From positions 1,503,501 to 1,567,500 of the forward strand of contig BSBK01004089.1 of the NCBI GenBank assembly GCA_027943335.1: a stretch of DNA of 64,000 nucleotides, given 5' to 3'. Shown here in pieces: positions 11,085 through 22,682 of the stretch; position 1 is the first letter of the stretch; every line of letters starts with the position of its first letter. This DNA is from Chamaecyparis obtusa (lineage: Eukaryota; Streptophyta; Pinopsida; Cupressales; Cupressaceae). A program made the translations under genes and the position numbers. A model generated the notes under the pieces. The model ran no database searches. It saw only the letters and a list, made by a program, of their open reading frames with translations, and was not told the DNA's origin.

Positions 11085-13966
11085 GGCTTTTATCCATTTC
11101 TTCCCTTTCTCATCGAGTCATTGCATAAATCATATCCATGTCCAAATGAGAAGATGCTAAGGGTGTACTCAACTCACTAAGATTACTCTTGGGATCAAAC
11201 CAAACTTCTGAGTTGTTCTTGGGTGATTGATCAAATGTGGGTTCATTTCCCTTATGTTTTTGGCGAGTTTGAACTAAGGGTAATTGGTTAAAGACTACTT
11301 GAGGTCACTTTCCTTGATTTACTTGATATCTTTTTATAACCAACATGAAACAAAGGGCACTAGGTGATAGGATGACCCTAAGAAATGTTGGTACTAAACT
11401 AGGATAGTAAAATCACTCACTTGTCCATAAAGAGAGATGATAAGATAGAAATTTTGCAAGAGGCATAAACCAACACTACCACAGAGGTGCCCATTGAATG
11501 GGTGAATACTCTAACACATATGGATTAGGAGGATGATTTACCCAAGTTATACTAATTGAATTTGAATTTGTATGGAAGTGAATGGACAAGAGATTACTAA
11601 ATCTCTCCAAGTGTGTTATCAAAGGATCCAAAGGTTTATCTTCTCAACAAGGATGATTTCTAGCTCACTGATTCCAAGCAAGGTCACTCATGAAATAATA
11701 TATCACTAGTTAAAGAGGTCAAAATGAAAGAATCCAAGGTGAAAATAGGCTTCTAACAATGGGGTAAGTGACCTGATCTGACCTAGATCAACTAAGAAAG
11801 ACTAGAAATGATAGGATAGAAAATCAAGGAAGTTGTAAAAAGTTTTTTTTTCGACTCGGGAACTTAGTTTTTATTTGTTTTAATTGACCAAAAAGATGCA
11901 TTAATAGATTCTTATCATTAATTAGGCACACAAGACAAAAATCAGGGAGTTAAAGAAAATAATTGTCTTCAAACAATGAGAAAGGGATAAAACAACCTTT
12001 CACATAAACAAGAATAGTGACATAGTATTCTACTCACTAAGGACTCTACTTATGTATGTTCTCAAAATATTTTTTAGTCACACACATAGTCCTAGAAAAG
12101 AAAAATATGGTTGCACTATGGTTTGTAGTAATGGTCAACTCTAGAACTCTTGCAGTCTCAAGTGGGTGAAATCCAATCTTGGGGCACTGAGGTTTTGACA
12201 TAGTCTGAGAATTTAATCAATCAGGAGCTATTAAGGAGATTTGACGGCCCAACAAGAGACCACACCTATGGAGATTTATTCCACAAGGACATTTATATAG
12301 CAGTTGTTGCTACCATGACAAGAATGACTAATACCACTTGAGGTTCCATCCATGTGGTTTACCCAATAAAGAGAGTGTCCACTATGATTAACCCTCTCTA
12401 ACAAGGAAGACTCATAATATGGACCACATGGGGACTTAGATTAGATTCAAGGGTTCTGAGTTTCTGATGTGCCCAAAAGGGAACAAAGCATAATCCTCTA
12501 GCCTGTTCACCTCACCCAAACATAGCAAGAAAATTAATTGACATGCTAAGTTGCAATCACCTCACCAAGGTTTGTATGCCAACAACAATGAATACCGATT
12601 TCTCTAAGTGGGACCAAGAGAAAACATACCATCAAAGATTGAAGACTAAACCAAGGTTTGTATGTCAACAACAATGACTACCAATCTCTCTAAATGGGAC
12701 CAAGAGAGAATGTACCATCAAAGATTGAAGACTAAACCAAGGGTTTTATGCCCAAAACATTGACTATTGATCTCTCTAAGTGGGACCAAGAGAGAACGTA
12801 CCATCAAATGTTGAAGACTAAACCAAGTAAGACCATGAGATGATAACAAGTCCTTCCCTACCTACAAGGGGATCTATCTTCGAGAAGAGCTTCACATGTA
12901 AAACAAGTGAATGAAGACCACTCTCTCAAGAAGCCACAAATAGTGTTCATAGGGCCTAATTATTATGTGAGACATATATGCAAGAAAGAAAATCTAGATT
13001 CATTGTTTCCTTTAGAGCAAAATTGAAGTGTGATCTATGAAAGAAAGAAATCACTCAAGTAAGACACATGAGAGGTTCATTTTAATTTCCAAAATCCAAA
13101 TGTTATAGAGATGCAACAAAATACCTCAAGGCCAAAGCAACGCACTTAGTAGATTTAACCTTATTTTTATCTTTGTTGATTTTTTCGGTGCAAGCAGGCC
13201 ACAAACTCACCAACAAGAAAATAAGCAAACAAGTAAACAAGATATGCAACGTATATTCAACTTATGCAAACCCTAGGGTTAGATATAAAAATCAATTTTT
13301 AGGAGCAATAATAACCAGAAAATAATCTAAATGACAAATCATATCATGCATTGAACCATGTGAAAAATAAGTGCAAGCTAATCATTAAATGCCCCTTTTT
13401 TTTGTTTTTCAATTTTGATTTTTGATCTAGTCAACAAGATTGGACCTATACAACATGAATTCAGATCCCAAACCCTAAATGTAGAAAAGAGACCCTTGTT
13501 AAAATATAGAGAGCTTTCCAAAAATGTAAAAATTTCAAAAAAATCTCTTCATTTGTGCCCTAGAGACCCATTTTACCAAAATAGACCAATTTTTGTAAAT
13601 CGACTATTTGAGCTATGATATTGCATCCAAATTTAAAACACAAAGAATGGACCCCATGTAGAATTTAAATAAATTCCTGAAAATATAAAAATTTCTGAAA
13701 AATATGCTTATTTTCCTCGAAAATTAATTTTTTATGAAAAATAAAGAAAAATATATAAAAAATTCACAATACCTTAGAAAATTCTAAATTTTTTACTGAA
13801 GCTTCTCTGATATGTCGTCAACTTGAAAAAAAATTTCGGACTAAAAATCCAATCCATTTGGGAGATATGATCAAATCTTTGAAAATCTAGGGTTTTAGTC
13901 TCCAAGCAAATCTCCACAAGGGGGTTAGCTCCAAAAATAACCAAAACCAACATGTAAAGGTGGGTT
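11085..13966 (-). other. Untranslated leader of element B
   Basis: About 2.9 kb lies between the PBS and the first gag sequence, with no coding region I can support. It holds a threefold 86-bp tandem repeat (12564-12821) and long A/T-rich stretches. A long leader is common in large plant gypsy elements. The weak ORF at 10887-11084 on the minus strand is in another frame from gag and is not called. Confidence 0.5.
12564..12821. repeat. Three tandem copies of an 86-bp unit in the leader of B
   Basis: Units start at 12564, 12650 and 12736, each with ACCAAGG, and each continues through a 'tctctaagtgggaccaagag' core and 'accatcaaagattgaagact'. The spacing is exactly 86 bp each time. The copies differ by scattered substitutions. 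Confidence 0.9.
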
Positions 13967-13984
13967 GCCCCACAGTGGGTGCCA
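13967..13984 (-). promoter_or_regulatory. Primer-binding site of element B
   Basis: The minus strand reads TGGCACCCACTGTGGGGC, four bases inside the 5' LTR. It starts with TGG, as needed to pair with a tRNA 3' CCA end. I could not assign the tRNA; some positions may have decayed. Confidence 0.6.
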
Positions 13985-13988
13985 AAAA

Positions 13989-15136
13989 TGTGTGCTAAAA
14001 TGTTGACACACTTCTATGAGTCATTATATCCAGGATTTATCAACAATGAGGTCTCAAATGATGACTCATAGCTCTCTATTCATGGAGTGCAAGGGTTTAT
14101 AATGGAGGCCCTTACTTTAGACCTAGTTTGTACCTATGCAAGTACACCATAAAATGAGAGATTCAAAAAGGAAAAGCAAGAATGCTAGTCTCCATGATCA
14201 TCAAATATGCATGCAAATGAAAATGGAATCTATTCTATATGATAACAATGCATGAAAGAAAACTAATGTATGAAAGGAAATACACATGCAAGATTATTCT
14301 ATGAAGTGAAATATGAATCTAATCTACCATGAAAGTGCAAGAGTAATCTAAATGGATTGCCATGGAGGCATGAGAGAAGAAGACAAGAAAAGAGAAGTTG
14401 CAATGTTCAAGCTCAAGTGCTCAAACTCTCCTCCAAAATCGCTCTCCAAACCTACATCATAAAAATAACATAAAATCTGGGTCTCTAAAATCTAGATCTC
14501 TAAAACCTGGATGCCTAAATGAGAAGGAGAAGGCTCCTTTTAAAGAGCAATGAATGGTAGAGATTAAGAGGCAAAATCTAAGGGTGGAGAAAAATTCTCA
14601 TTTTGACTTTGGTGCACAAGATTCTCAAAGAGGCAAAATCAATGGACATGGTTAAGAGGCAAAAAGATGTGTGGAAGAGATTAAGAGGCAAAAGGAGATT
14701 CCACTCATCTTGGAAAGTGTGCATTCAATGTGCAGACAAAAAGTCTTTATTTTTATTTTTATTTTATTATTTATTTATTATTTATAGCAAAGTGGTTTCC
14801 ATTATTTAATTAAAATATTTTTTATTTATTTAAAAGAGATTTGTTCTTTTAATTAAATGTGGCTTAGGATAAAGTGATTTTATTATTTAATTAAATGATT
14901 TTTTTTATTTAATTAAAAGGGAGCATGTTCTCTTAATTAAATAAAACTTAGGATAAAATGATCAAACCTTAGGAAATATTGAAATATTTGAATTAATTAT
15001 GATTTGATCAAGGAAATTGATTTGAATTGAAAATATTGCAAGGCATTGATTCAGGAAATTGATAAATTGATTCCATCGTTTGATAAATTGAAGAATGGGG
15101 GCCCATAGTCTAGGCGACCATTTTAGGGTGCATACA
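13989..15136 (-). repeat. 5' LTR of element B
   Basis: The boundary next to the PBS is clear: the plus strand begins TGTGTGCTAAAA four bases after the PBS. The outer boundary is placed at the CA of GGGTGCATACA, so the minus strand starts TGTATGCACCCTAAAATGG. The length is about 1,148 bp. It contains TTAATTAAAT-rich stretches at 14740-14960. The other LTR is outside the window, so the outer end is not confirmed by alignment. Confidence 0.6.
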
Positions 15137-16683
15137 GGAGTTAGTTGTGTTGTTCATTTTAATTCTGCTCCATGTTGAGGGTGGTACATAGTACTCTAGT
15201 CCTTGCAAAACTCCTCCATGCTCCACACTGAGTCTGAAAAAGGCCGTGATACTAGATGAGACTTGGGCATACAGGTGTCTCTCTCACCATGTTGATATCC
15301 CCACCTCCACCTATCAAGAAGGGGATAGGGAATGAAATACATAATCATTGGTATTCTATTCTTTTGTAGAACTCATTCTATTCACCATTAGATGTATTTT
15401 CATTCAGTCTATTCAAATTAGTGTTAATTTCTTTCCATGAGTAAACTACATCGATTCAGTTTTATTTGTTATGGATGTCATATGTGAATAATGAATCCTA
15501 GATAGTAGAGCACCCATGGGTTACCATCGAGGGTCCTTCGTAGAACATTATCTAAAGGAGCAACTAGGATTTCATCAAGAGCAACTGCATGAATAAACTT
15601 CATAATTTGCAATTTTTTATGCACTTTAAACTTCATAATTTGTTTAAAGCTGAAAATGGCCTTTCAAGTAAACTTTGAGTATCCTTATCTATCTAACTTT
15701 GAATACCAGTTCTATGAAAAAAACTATTGAAATGAACACAGTAACATAAAATTTCTAATGCTTTCTTGTCCGTTTAATATATCATTTGTAAAAGACATTC
15801 TTATATTTTCTAGGGTTTTTATTGTGATGAATTGTGATATTATGTTGAATTGTGATATGATGAAGCTCATTTGTTTTTGTGGGCATAATGCGAGCTGGTT
15901 GTTAAGTATGCTAAAATGATTTTAGATAGCTTTGGCTGGGTTTTTTGGGCTGGTTAAAGATATTTTGTCTGTGCCATTCTTAGTTAATCTAAAACATTCA
16001 ATGGGAGTAATTTTATAATTTTTGAACTATTGAATGCTTCAACGAAAGTAATTTATTCCATCTGACTTATGACAGCCACACTAGAGGATGTACACAACAA
16101 CCAAGAAGGGTTACAGATGTCAGACAAGGCAAACACCATGGTAGGGGTAGCAGGATAGTCGTTGCCCAGGTGATCACCAAATGGTTTGCAAAGTTTGAAA
16201 AGAAGACGTGTCTCATAAACTATGAACCTAACTCCATTTGATCACGAGTTTATTAATAGCTTTGCAGTTGCATTCACACTGCAAAATTTTTTCAATTTCA
16301 TGTTTTTTGAAAAAGTGCGGATGATTTGAATGCGTTCAATCATCTTGCATGTGTATGACATGCTAGATGACTGTCGATCCTTTAACCTAGGCTGATGCAT
16401 TTCATATAAGAAATGCCTTCGACATAATTAATTGATGATAGTTAGGATTGATAATTATATAAATTTTGGATTTAGATGTTTCTATTTCTCAAATTCATTC
16501 TTGATGTACTTGTATTGCTAAATTAATTTCATATTATTGGTTCACTAATTGCAAATACATTACTTGTTCAATTGATTAGATATCATTTAGACAAATAAAT
16601 GACATTTTAAAATATTTTCATGTTGTAAAACAAAATTGAGACATTGTCTTAATCCCATTCCATTTTGTAAAATTTGAGATAAA
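15137..16683. other. Unassigned sequence, no gene seen
   Basis: AT-rich sequence of about 1.5 kb with no open frame of useful length, no recognisable LTR ends and no repeats I could match elsewhere in the window. Confidence 0.5.
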
Positions 16684-17470
16684 ATGATAGCTTTCGACCT
16701 ACTTGGTTTTACATTGTGTTTTTCTAATAGCTCTCTAGTAAATAAATTTAATACATGTAATGGTGTCTTAGCCTCTCTTATATCACCTTACATCTCTCCC
16801 AAATTTTCTCTTAGCCATGAGGAGATTTTGGTGCAAGAAGATTTTTTTAGCACTTCTCTCAACAATCTATCTCTTTGGGATGAAGAACTGAGGAATGATG
16901 TTGATACTCCTCTTAAAATGTACCTCCCCTATAAGAATACCTTGTGAAAGAGCATGATATTGTGGTACAAGAGGATGATATTATGATACAAGAGGTCAAT
17001 ATGGTTAACAATCCCCTCAATGACACTTCACATTCTATTCACACCATTGACATCTATGTTAGAGATGAATCATGATCCTATCCATTAGGATATTGTAGTC
17101 TATGAGGAAGATGTAATTGATACTTCCATTTATGATACTTTACCTACTAATCAATTTAATGACCTCTCCTCTAGAGGTGAAGTATTGATTAGTCATGTGT
17201 GTCCCTCTTCAAAGATTACTCATGCACTCAAAAGGATATTTTGGCCACATGAAGAGGATATCACTAGCAATTTTTTTGATGCTCTCTCCAAAGATGAATC
17301 CTCGGTGAATAAATATCTTAGTTAAATCCAAATAAATGCAATCTACCTCAATTTTTTAAATTCCATCTTTGTCAAGATGTCCCTCAACCTCAAAACAAAC
17401 CTATGCTTGTTCTAGAAGGGGTTGGGAATCTAACTAGACCTCCCAATTGTTTCTTAAACTTGAAAATGTA
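16684..17470 (+). pseudogene. Decayed acidic ORF, unknown; weakly like the ORF of element G
   Basis: An 87-codon frame begins at 16684. Coding-like sequence then continues through frame changes and stops to about 17330. It is rich in Asp/Glu/Ser/Leu, with repeated phrases such as HEEILVQEDFF, HDIVVQEDDIMIQE and DIVVYEEDVI. The phrase EEFLIQEDDI occurs in the element G protein at 57580-57610, so this may be a remnant of a related pol-less element. No catalytic motif is visible. The resemblance is by eye only. Confidence 0.35.
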
Positions 17471-17644
17471 ACTCACTCAAAGAAACAAGATGAACCAATA
17501 AGTTTTATAACAACCTTGATGTCATGTAATAGCTCATACATATAACATTTTATGGTACACTAGAGTAAGTAAACATAGGTAATTATATATGTGTACTTTC
17601 ACAAGTTTTGATAACTTGATATATAATTTATTTTATTTTTACAT

Positions 17645-17885
17645 TGCCCTAATATATCCTAATCCTACATCCCCTTGAGACATCCTAATTTTAGATCCCC
17701 TTAAGATATTCAAATTTTAGATCCCCTTAATACATTCTAATTTTAAATCCCCTTAAGACACACCCTTAAGAAATCCCCTCAAGGAATTGCCTTAAGAAAT
17801 TCTGATTTTAGATTCCCTTAAGATATTAATTTTAGGTCCCTTGAGACATCCCATTAAGACATCTTAATTTGAAATACCCTTAAAT
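17645..17885. repeat. Degenerate short tandem repeats
   Basis: About seven imperfect copies of a roughly 33-bp unit built around AATTTTAGATCCCCTTAAGA, with spacers of variable length. This is a minisatellite-like tract within relic sequence. Confidence 0.7.
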
Positions 17886-17984
17886 TATTGTATAGGTCTC
17901 TTGGTTTTTGTTACATGTCTCCCATAATAACAAAGTGTTGAAGGGTGAACCCACAAAACTGAGTCCCATTTTGGGGACGAAGGA

Positions 17985-18008
17985 TTTTTGGTCGGGCGCC
18001 AAAAATGC
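17985..18008 (-). other. PBS-like remnant of an older gypsy element
   Basis: The minus strand contains TTTTTGGCGCCCGACC just left of element F, similar in style to gypsy primer-binding regions. It suggests F landed near the LTR/PBS boundary of an older element, the rest of which is no longer recognisable. Confidence 0.35.
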
Positions 18009-19396
18009 CTTTTTGGGGTTGTTGAGTGTCATTTTTACACGAGACAATGGCTAGGAATTTATGCAAGAAAATTCCCCTCTTGGAAGAATGATATTATTTA
18101 ATCTCAAGGTTCCTTCTAGGTTGGGTCTCAATCACGTGGTTACCTCAACTGAAGATAAATGTGAATCTGTTCACAAGGAGGCATTTGCTGGTTCGTATTT
18201 CGAGAGGGCTACAAAACAAACTTTAAACACAACAATACTTTCTTTTTTGGGATTTTCAGATTTCAAATGAAAACAACGTTAATCTAGTTAATCTACCATA
18301 ACTGATATGCAAGGAAAGTAAGAGGCAAGGTAATGAGAATTTAAAAGAAACTAATGGACATAAACTAATATCACATTGCTTCGTGAATTAAAATACCAGG
18401 AAGATTAGAAAACCAACAAAATAGAGATCTGATGAAATCACAATCTTAGCTAGGCAAATGCAATCGTCAATGGAAATAAATGTAGATGTATAATAAGCCA
18501 AAACTCATCAAATCACAAAGCCACCATAGATGTGTGCACACGTGAGACAAGTTTATCTTCAAAGCACTGAAAAAGAAGAGATCTTCTCAATAATTTGTCA
18601 CAACAAAGAAATGCAGCAGAGGTAAACACCGAACTAAAGAAAGGCAAATCAAAATCACCACACAATCAACCGGTTCTTTGAAATAAACAAATGAGCAATT
18701 CACACATTCATAAATTTTGCAAAGCCAACTTAAGAATCACACCACGATTGAAGCACCAATTGTATGTATTGTATTAATGATAAAAATACAACCATAATTA
18801 CATTGAGTTCATACAATTTATAGAGTTGTGCTCTCATTTTCATAGCTAGGGTTTTGACTGCATCTAAAATTCAAAAATAAATGTAAACTATAGATTATAT
18901 CAATGAAACTATCTATAAAACTAAGTTAAACTACCCTAGCATAGAATTCAACCTTGTGCATTACAAAAACTAGAGGATATCATGCATAAAATGACTCAAA
19001 ACACAATTGGAACTCATGCAAGCTCTCCATGAAATTTTACGATCCTACCCTTTATTCTTCATTATAGCTTCTCCACGTGGACTCAACTGGAAGAGGCCCT
19101 CAAATCATGCAGGAATGACCCCCCTTGACATGATCCTTGTGACTAAAAATTAAGTTTGAGATGACTGAAGTCAAACGACGGTCGTGCCCAGAAATCTTGT
19201 ATCCTGATGGTTGCTTTAAAAAAATGAAGCTCCAAAATTGACTAAGTGTGGAGATGAACTTTCCCAACTTTCGGATTTTCGGAGGCCAAAAATACTCTAG
19301 GGCCAAAATAATGAAAATCAGGGCCTTAAAAAATGGCTAAGTGTGAAAAACTATTTTTCTCCTATACAAAATTTAAATGAGTCCAAACTGGGTGTC

Positions 19397-21876
19397 TATC
19401 GAATTAGGAGGACTTCTAGGTGAGCTTTGCGGAACCTATCCACAATCTCTTGTACCTCTTCAAAGTCAGCCATTTTGATTCCTTTAAGGAGTTCTTGTTG
19501 TCTATCTCAAAAGGTGATCAATTCCACTACAAAGCCCTATATTTCCTCTTCCTGATATAACATCTTCTGAATCTCCTCCTTTTGATAAAACATCTGTTGG
19601 AGGTCTTCTTTTGTTTTAACTCCTCCGAAGATGTCTAGATACTGATTTACAATGACATTCATAGGATGCATTGTTTGATCATCATCTTCTTCATACAAAT
19701 CTAGATCCAATCCTTTGAAAACCTTATGCATTTCCCTCATGAAAAGCAAACCTTTATCCCTCCTTTTATTCATTCTTTTTAGCACCTTCTCAAAGATTGT
19801 CAAAGTGCTGGTGATATCTCAGATCTATTCCTCAAAATTATCTAGCTCTGACCCTTTGTACACCTTAACCAAAACTTGGAAGCACTGCTTCCTTATTACC
19901 ATGAGATCTTCAAGTGCCTTTTTCCATTTCAGGGTCTTTTCCTCCAAACCATCCTCCTCACTCATAATCTCAACCAAAGATGAGATTCCTTGAAGAATAA
20001 TCAAGAAAGGACTCAGAATCTTCTTGAGAGACATCTTGGCGAACTCCTCAAAATCATCCTTCCACTCTATACAAGCTTGAACAAAAGAATGCAGGATGTC
20101 TACTGGTATATTTACATCACCTCTTTTCTCCAAAATATCTTGTAATGAGGCCTCGAGGTTACTAGGGTCAATGGGACCCACTATCTTAAGAATAAATTTC
20201 TTCATAGTTTTAGTTTCCTCCATTAATGCTTTTATCTTCTCTTCATCCTTGTCCATGAAACCTAGAGCATGCTTCAACTTGATTGTAGCCAGAGTTTTAC
20301 TCCCCTCTCTAGTTGGCTCTCCCAAATCTACTTCCTCCAACACATACTCATCTTGGGTGACCTCAGCCATACTGATACTCATTGTAGGGATAGCTACCTA
20401 AGCCTTCCATCTACCCGTTTGGTCTTGTGTTACATATTAAAGGGTCCTGGCTCAGGTACTAGATCCCACTTGATAAAATGCTCACCCTAATGCCTCCATA
20501 TCTATTTCATCATTAGTATAAACCCTTGTCCTTAGCTGAATCTCCTTGGTGAACCAAGTGGGCTTTGAGAAGGCATTGAGGGGCTCATAAGGGGTGGCTA
20601 GAGTTGAGGTAGTTGTCGAGAATTCTATTTACATCTCCTCATGACTCTCCTCTCCTCCTTCTATTTCTTGTTCTTCCATCATATTCAACTCCTCTCTAGC
20701 ATTTGTCTATGCTTCCTCATTTATTTTCTCTTCCTCTTCAGCCTATTTCTCAGATCCATCTTGTCCTTTTGAAAGAATCTCACCGACTACCTCTATTTCC
20801 TTCTTTGGTTCTTGAGGCCCTTGTGTGAGTATTTTAGTGTGGACCAGTGGTGGAATGGGAGCTTGGGAAGGAGGGTTCTTCACAAGAGTAGGAGCAATAG
20901 GGGAGTGGGTGAAGGCATTGGAGGAGGAGGTGGAGTTGGCATGGGAACACAAGAAGGTGGAGGTTGTGGTGACAATGGAGTAGTTTGAAATAGAGGTTAA
21001 AGTGGAGTCATAGGTGGTGTTTGATGCAGAGGCAGGAGTGGAGTTTGATGCATAGGTGGAGGTGGAGGTAGAAATGGGTGTGAAGCTCAGGGAATTTGTG
21101 AGGCTATATCCTCCTCAAAGGTGACACCTACAGAAGAATGCCTTCCTGACTCTATAGTTTCCTTCTAGATTTCAGCTACCTCCTCAACCAATTTCTAAGA
21201 GTCACGTGGAACTTCCTCTCTCACATTACCAAGAGGACTAGTGAACTATGTAGGGAAAGAATCAAAAGAAAAGGATTGTCCTGCAGTTGGAGCATTTTTC
21301 TCAAATTCTTGGAAACTATGAAGTCCTTCAAAATCAAATATGTCAAATTCATCATCTCCTAGAGCATCCAGATTTATTAGTTCCTCTTGGGTTTCTCCTT
21401 CGGCATCTTCTTGTGGATCATCCTCCAGTACGTGCCTTCTCTTTGAGAATCTTGGAAACCAGGTTCTTCTGCTAAGGGGCACTTGATCCATCTCATCTTC
21501 ATCTTCCTCTAAGAGGGTGTTCATCTGAGTGGGTGTTGAGTCTTTCTTTCTCTTGTATATGTGCCCTTTTATTACCCCAGCTAGCCTAGGTCCAGTCACC
21601 TTGAATTTAGGTGCCTTCTTTGGTGCACTTGGAGGTTTGGGACCACTAGAAGAAGGAACATCTAGAGGTGTTATGCTTCCCATCATTCTAAATTTGGGTT
21701 TCTTTGAGTGCATAGCTGAGCCATATGTCGTAGGGTGCTCATGTCTATACACCATCCTTGGCTTCTATGGTGGAACCTCTTTAAACTATGGCATCAAAAC
21801 CTTCTCCCCTTTCTTCTTCTTTTCCTTAGAGGGCTGAGCCGGTTGCTATTTCATTGGCATTGGATCCATAGGAAAT
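19397..21876 (-). pseudogene. LTR-encoded ORF of F, C-terminal part (3' LTR copy)
   Basis: This continues the same frame after element C; removing C and one TSD copy keeps the phase at 21755. First comes a basic Pro/Ser/Lys segment (SSSGPKPPSAPKKAPKFKV near 21640), then an acidic stretch (about 21500-21300) and a low-complexity Pro/His/Gln region around 21060-20850, where the frame shifts once. The tail (20952-19397) is acidic and helical, including GPIDPSNLEASLQDILEKRG near 20170 and coiled-coil Glu/Lys-rich sequence. Together with the N-terminal part the ORF is about 1,300 codons. Stops are mainly TAG, TAA and TGA substitutions. Confidence 0.68.
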
Positions 21877-22549
21877 TGATGTAGGAGCATCTCGGGTCCT
21901 TGGAAATTTTGTGACCAAAAACAATTTGGATTTTTTCTATGTTGCTCAATTTCTTCTTTGACTAAGTTGGTTGGTAGTTGGTCGGTTTCCTTTGGTTACC
22001 GAGTATGGTCGGTTATCTCTTGGGTGATCGGTTATTTCACTGACGCTCAACATTGCCTGTCTTCTACTCAGTTATCTTTCTTACCGACAGGTTTAGTTTT
22101 GTTTCTTGTTGTGGTTGACTTGTGCATTTATATTGGATTGTGGATTTAATGTTGGCATCCATCATTGGGAAGCATGTGGTCCTAGATCTGACCGTTTCTT
22201 CCATTGATTGTGGATCTGAAGGCTGACTCAGCTTGGTAGCTTCTTGTATAAATGTAGATGTTTGGTTGTAGATTAGGGGGTCATTTTTTGATAGAAGATA
22301 GTAGACATTAGATTGGAGATTTGAAACAAATCCTCACATGTTTGAGGACTCCTAAGATTCATTGTAATATCAGGCCGTAACTAGGAAGGCCTTATAGTCC
22401 GACATGTATGACTCTATTTGATGATAATATATGAAAGATCTGGCATTATCTCTCTCACTATTGTTGTTTATTTCTTATGCATGTGTTGAAGGGTTGGATC
22501 ATTAGGGCATGCCATTTTTTGGCCCCTCTTGCATCCTTGTCTTGTGTCA
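21877..22549 (+). repeat. 5' LTR of element C
   Basis: 673 bp, TGATGTAGG...TGTGTCA. A TATA box (TATAAAT) lies at 22247-22253. Confidence 0.9.
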
Positions 22550-22551
22550 GG

Positions 22552-22567
22552 TGGTATCAGAGTGAGG
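22552..22567 (+). promoter_or_regulatory. Primer-binding site of C (initiator-Met tRNA type)
   Basis: TGGTATCAGAGTGAGG, two bases after the 5' LTR. The usual TGGTATCAGAGC has its last C changed to T. Confidence 0.9.
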
Positions 22568-22682
22568 TGAGATCTTGATCTAGTTCTGCAGATCTAGGTT
22601 TGTAGGTTCCTCTTGAAGCCCTAGTTGATTGTTGTGGGGTAGCAGATTGTGATCTGACTTGCAATTATAGAGGGTTGTCAAG

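Larger units (their letters stand above)
1..15136 (-). mobile_element. Element B: Ty3/gypsy LTR retrotransposon, 5' half, interrupted by element A
   Basis: Reading the minus strand from right to left there is a 5' LTR (13989-15136), a PBS, a leader of about 3 kb, gag, a protease domain, then protease-distal sequence running off the left edge. RT, integrase and the 3' LTR must lie outside the window. The polyprotein stays in one reading frame from 10890 through the nested element A (7,219 bp plus a 5-bp TSD, a multiple of three) to position 1. The breaks seen are stop codons, not frameshifts. The long LTR, long leader and TGGCACCCACTG-type PBS suggest a Tat/Ogre-like lineage, but without RT this is an inference. 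Confidence 0.85.

Noticed and set aside
14603..14809. 68-codon plus-strand ORF
   Set aside because: Lies within the B 5' LTR, antisense, with low-complexity Phe/Ile ending.
21529..21837. 102-codon plus-strand ORF, matched at 41620-41928
   Set aside because: Antisense to the Pro/Lys segment of the LTR ORF; the minus frame is longer and continuous.
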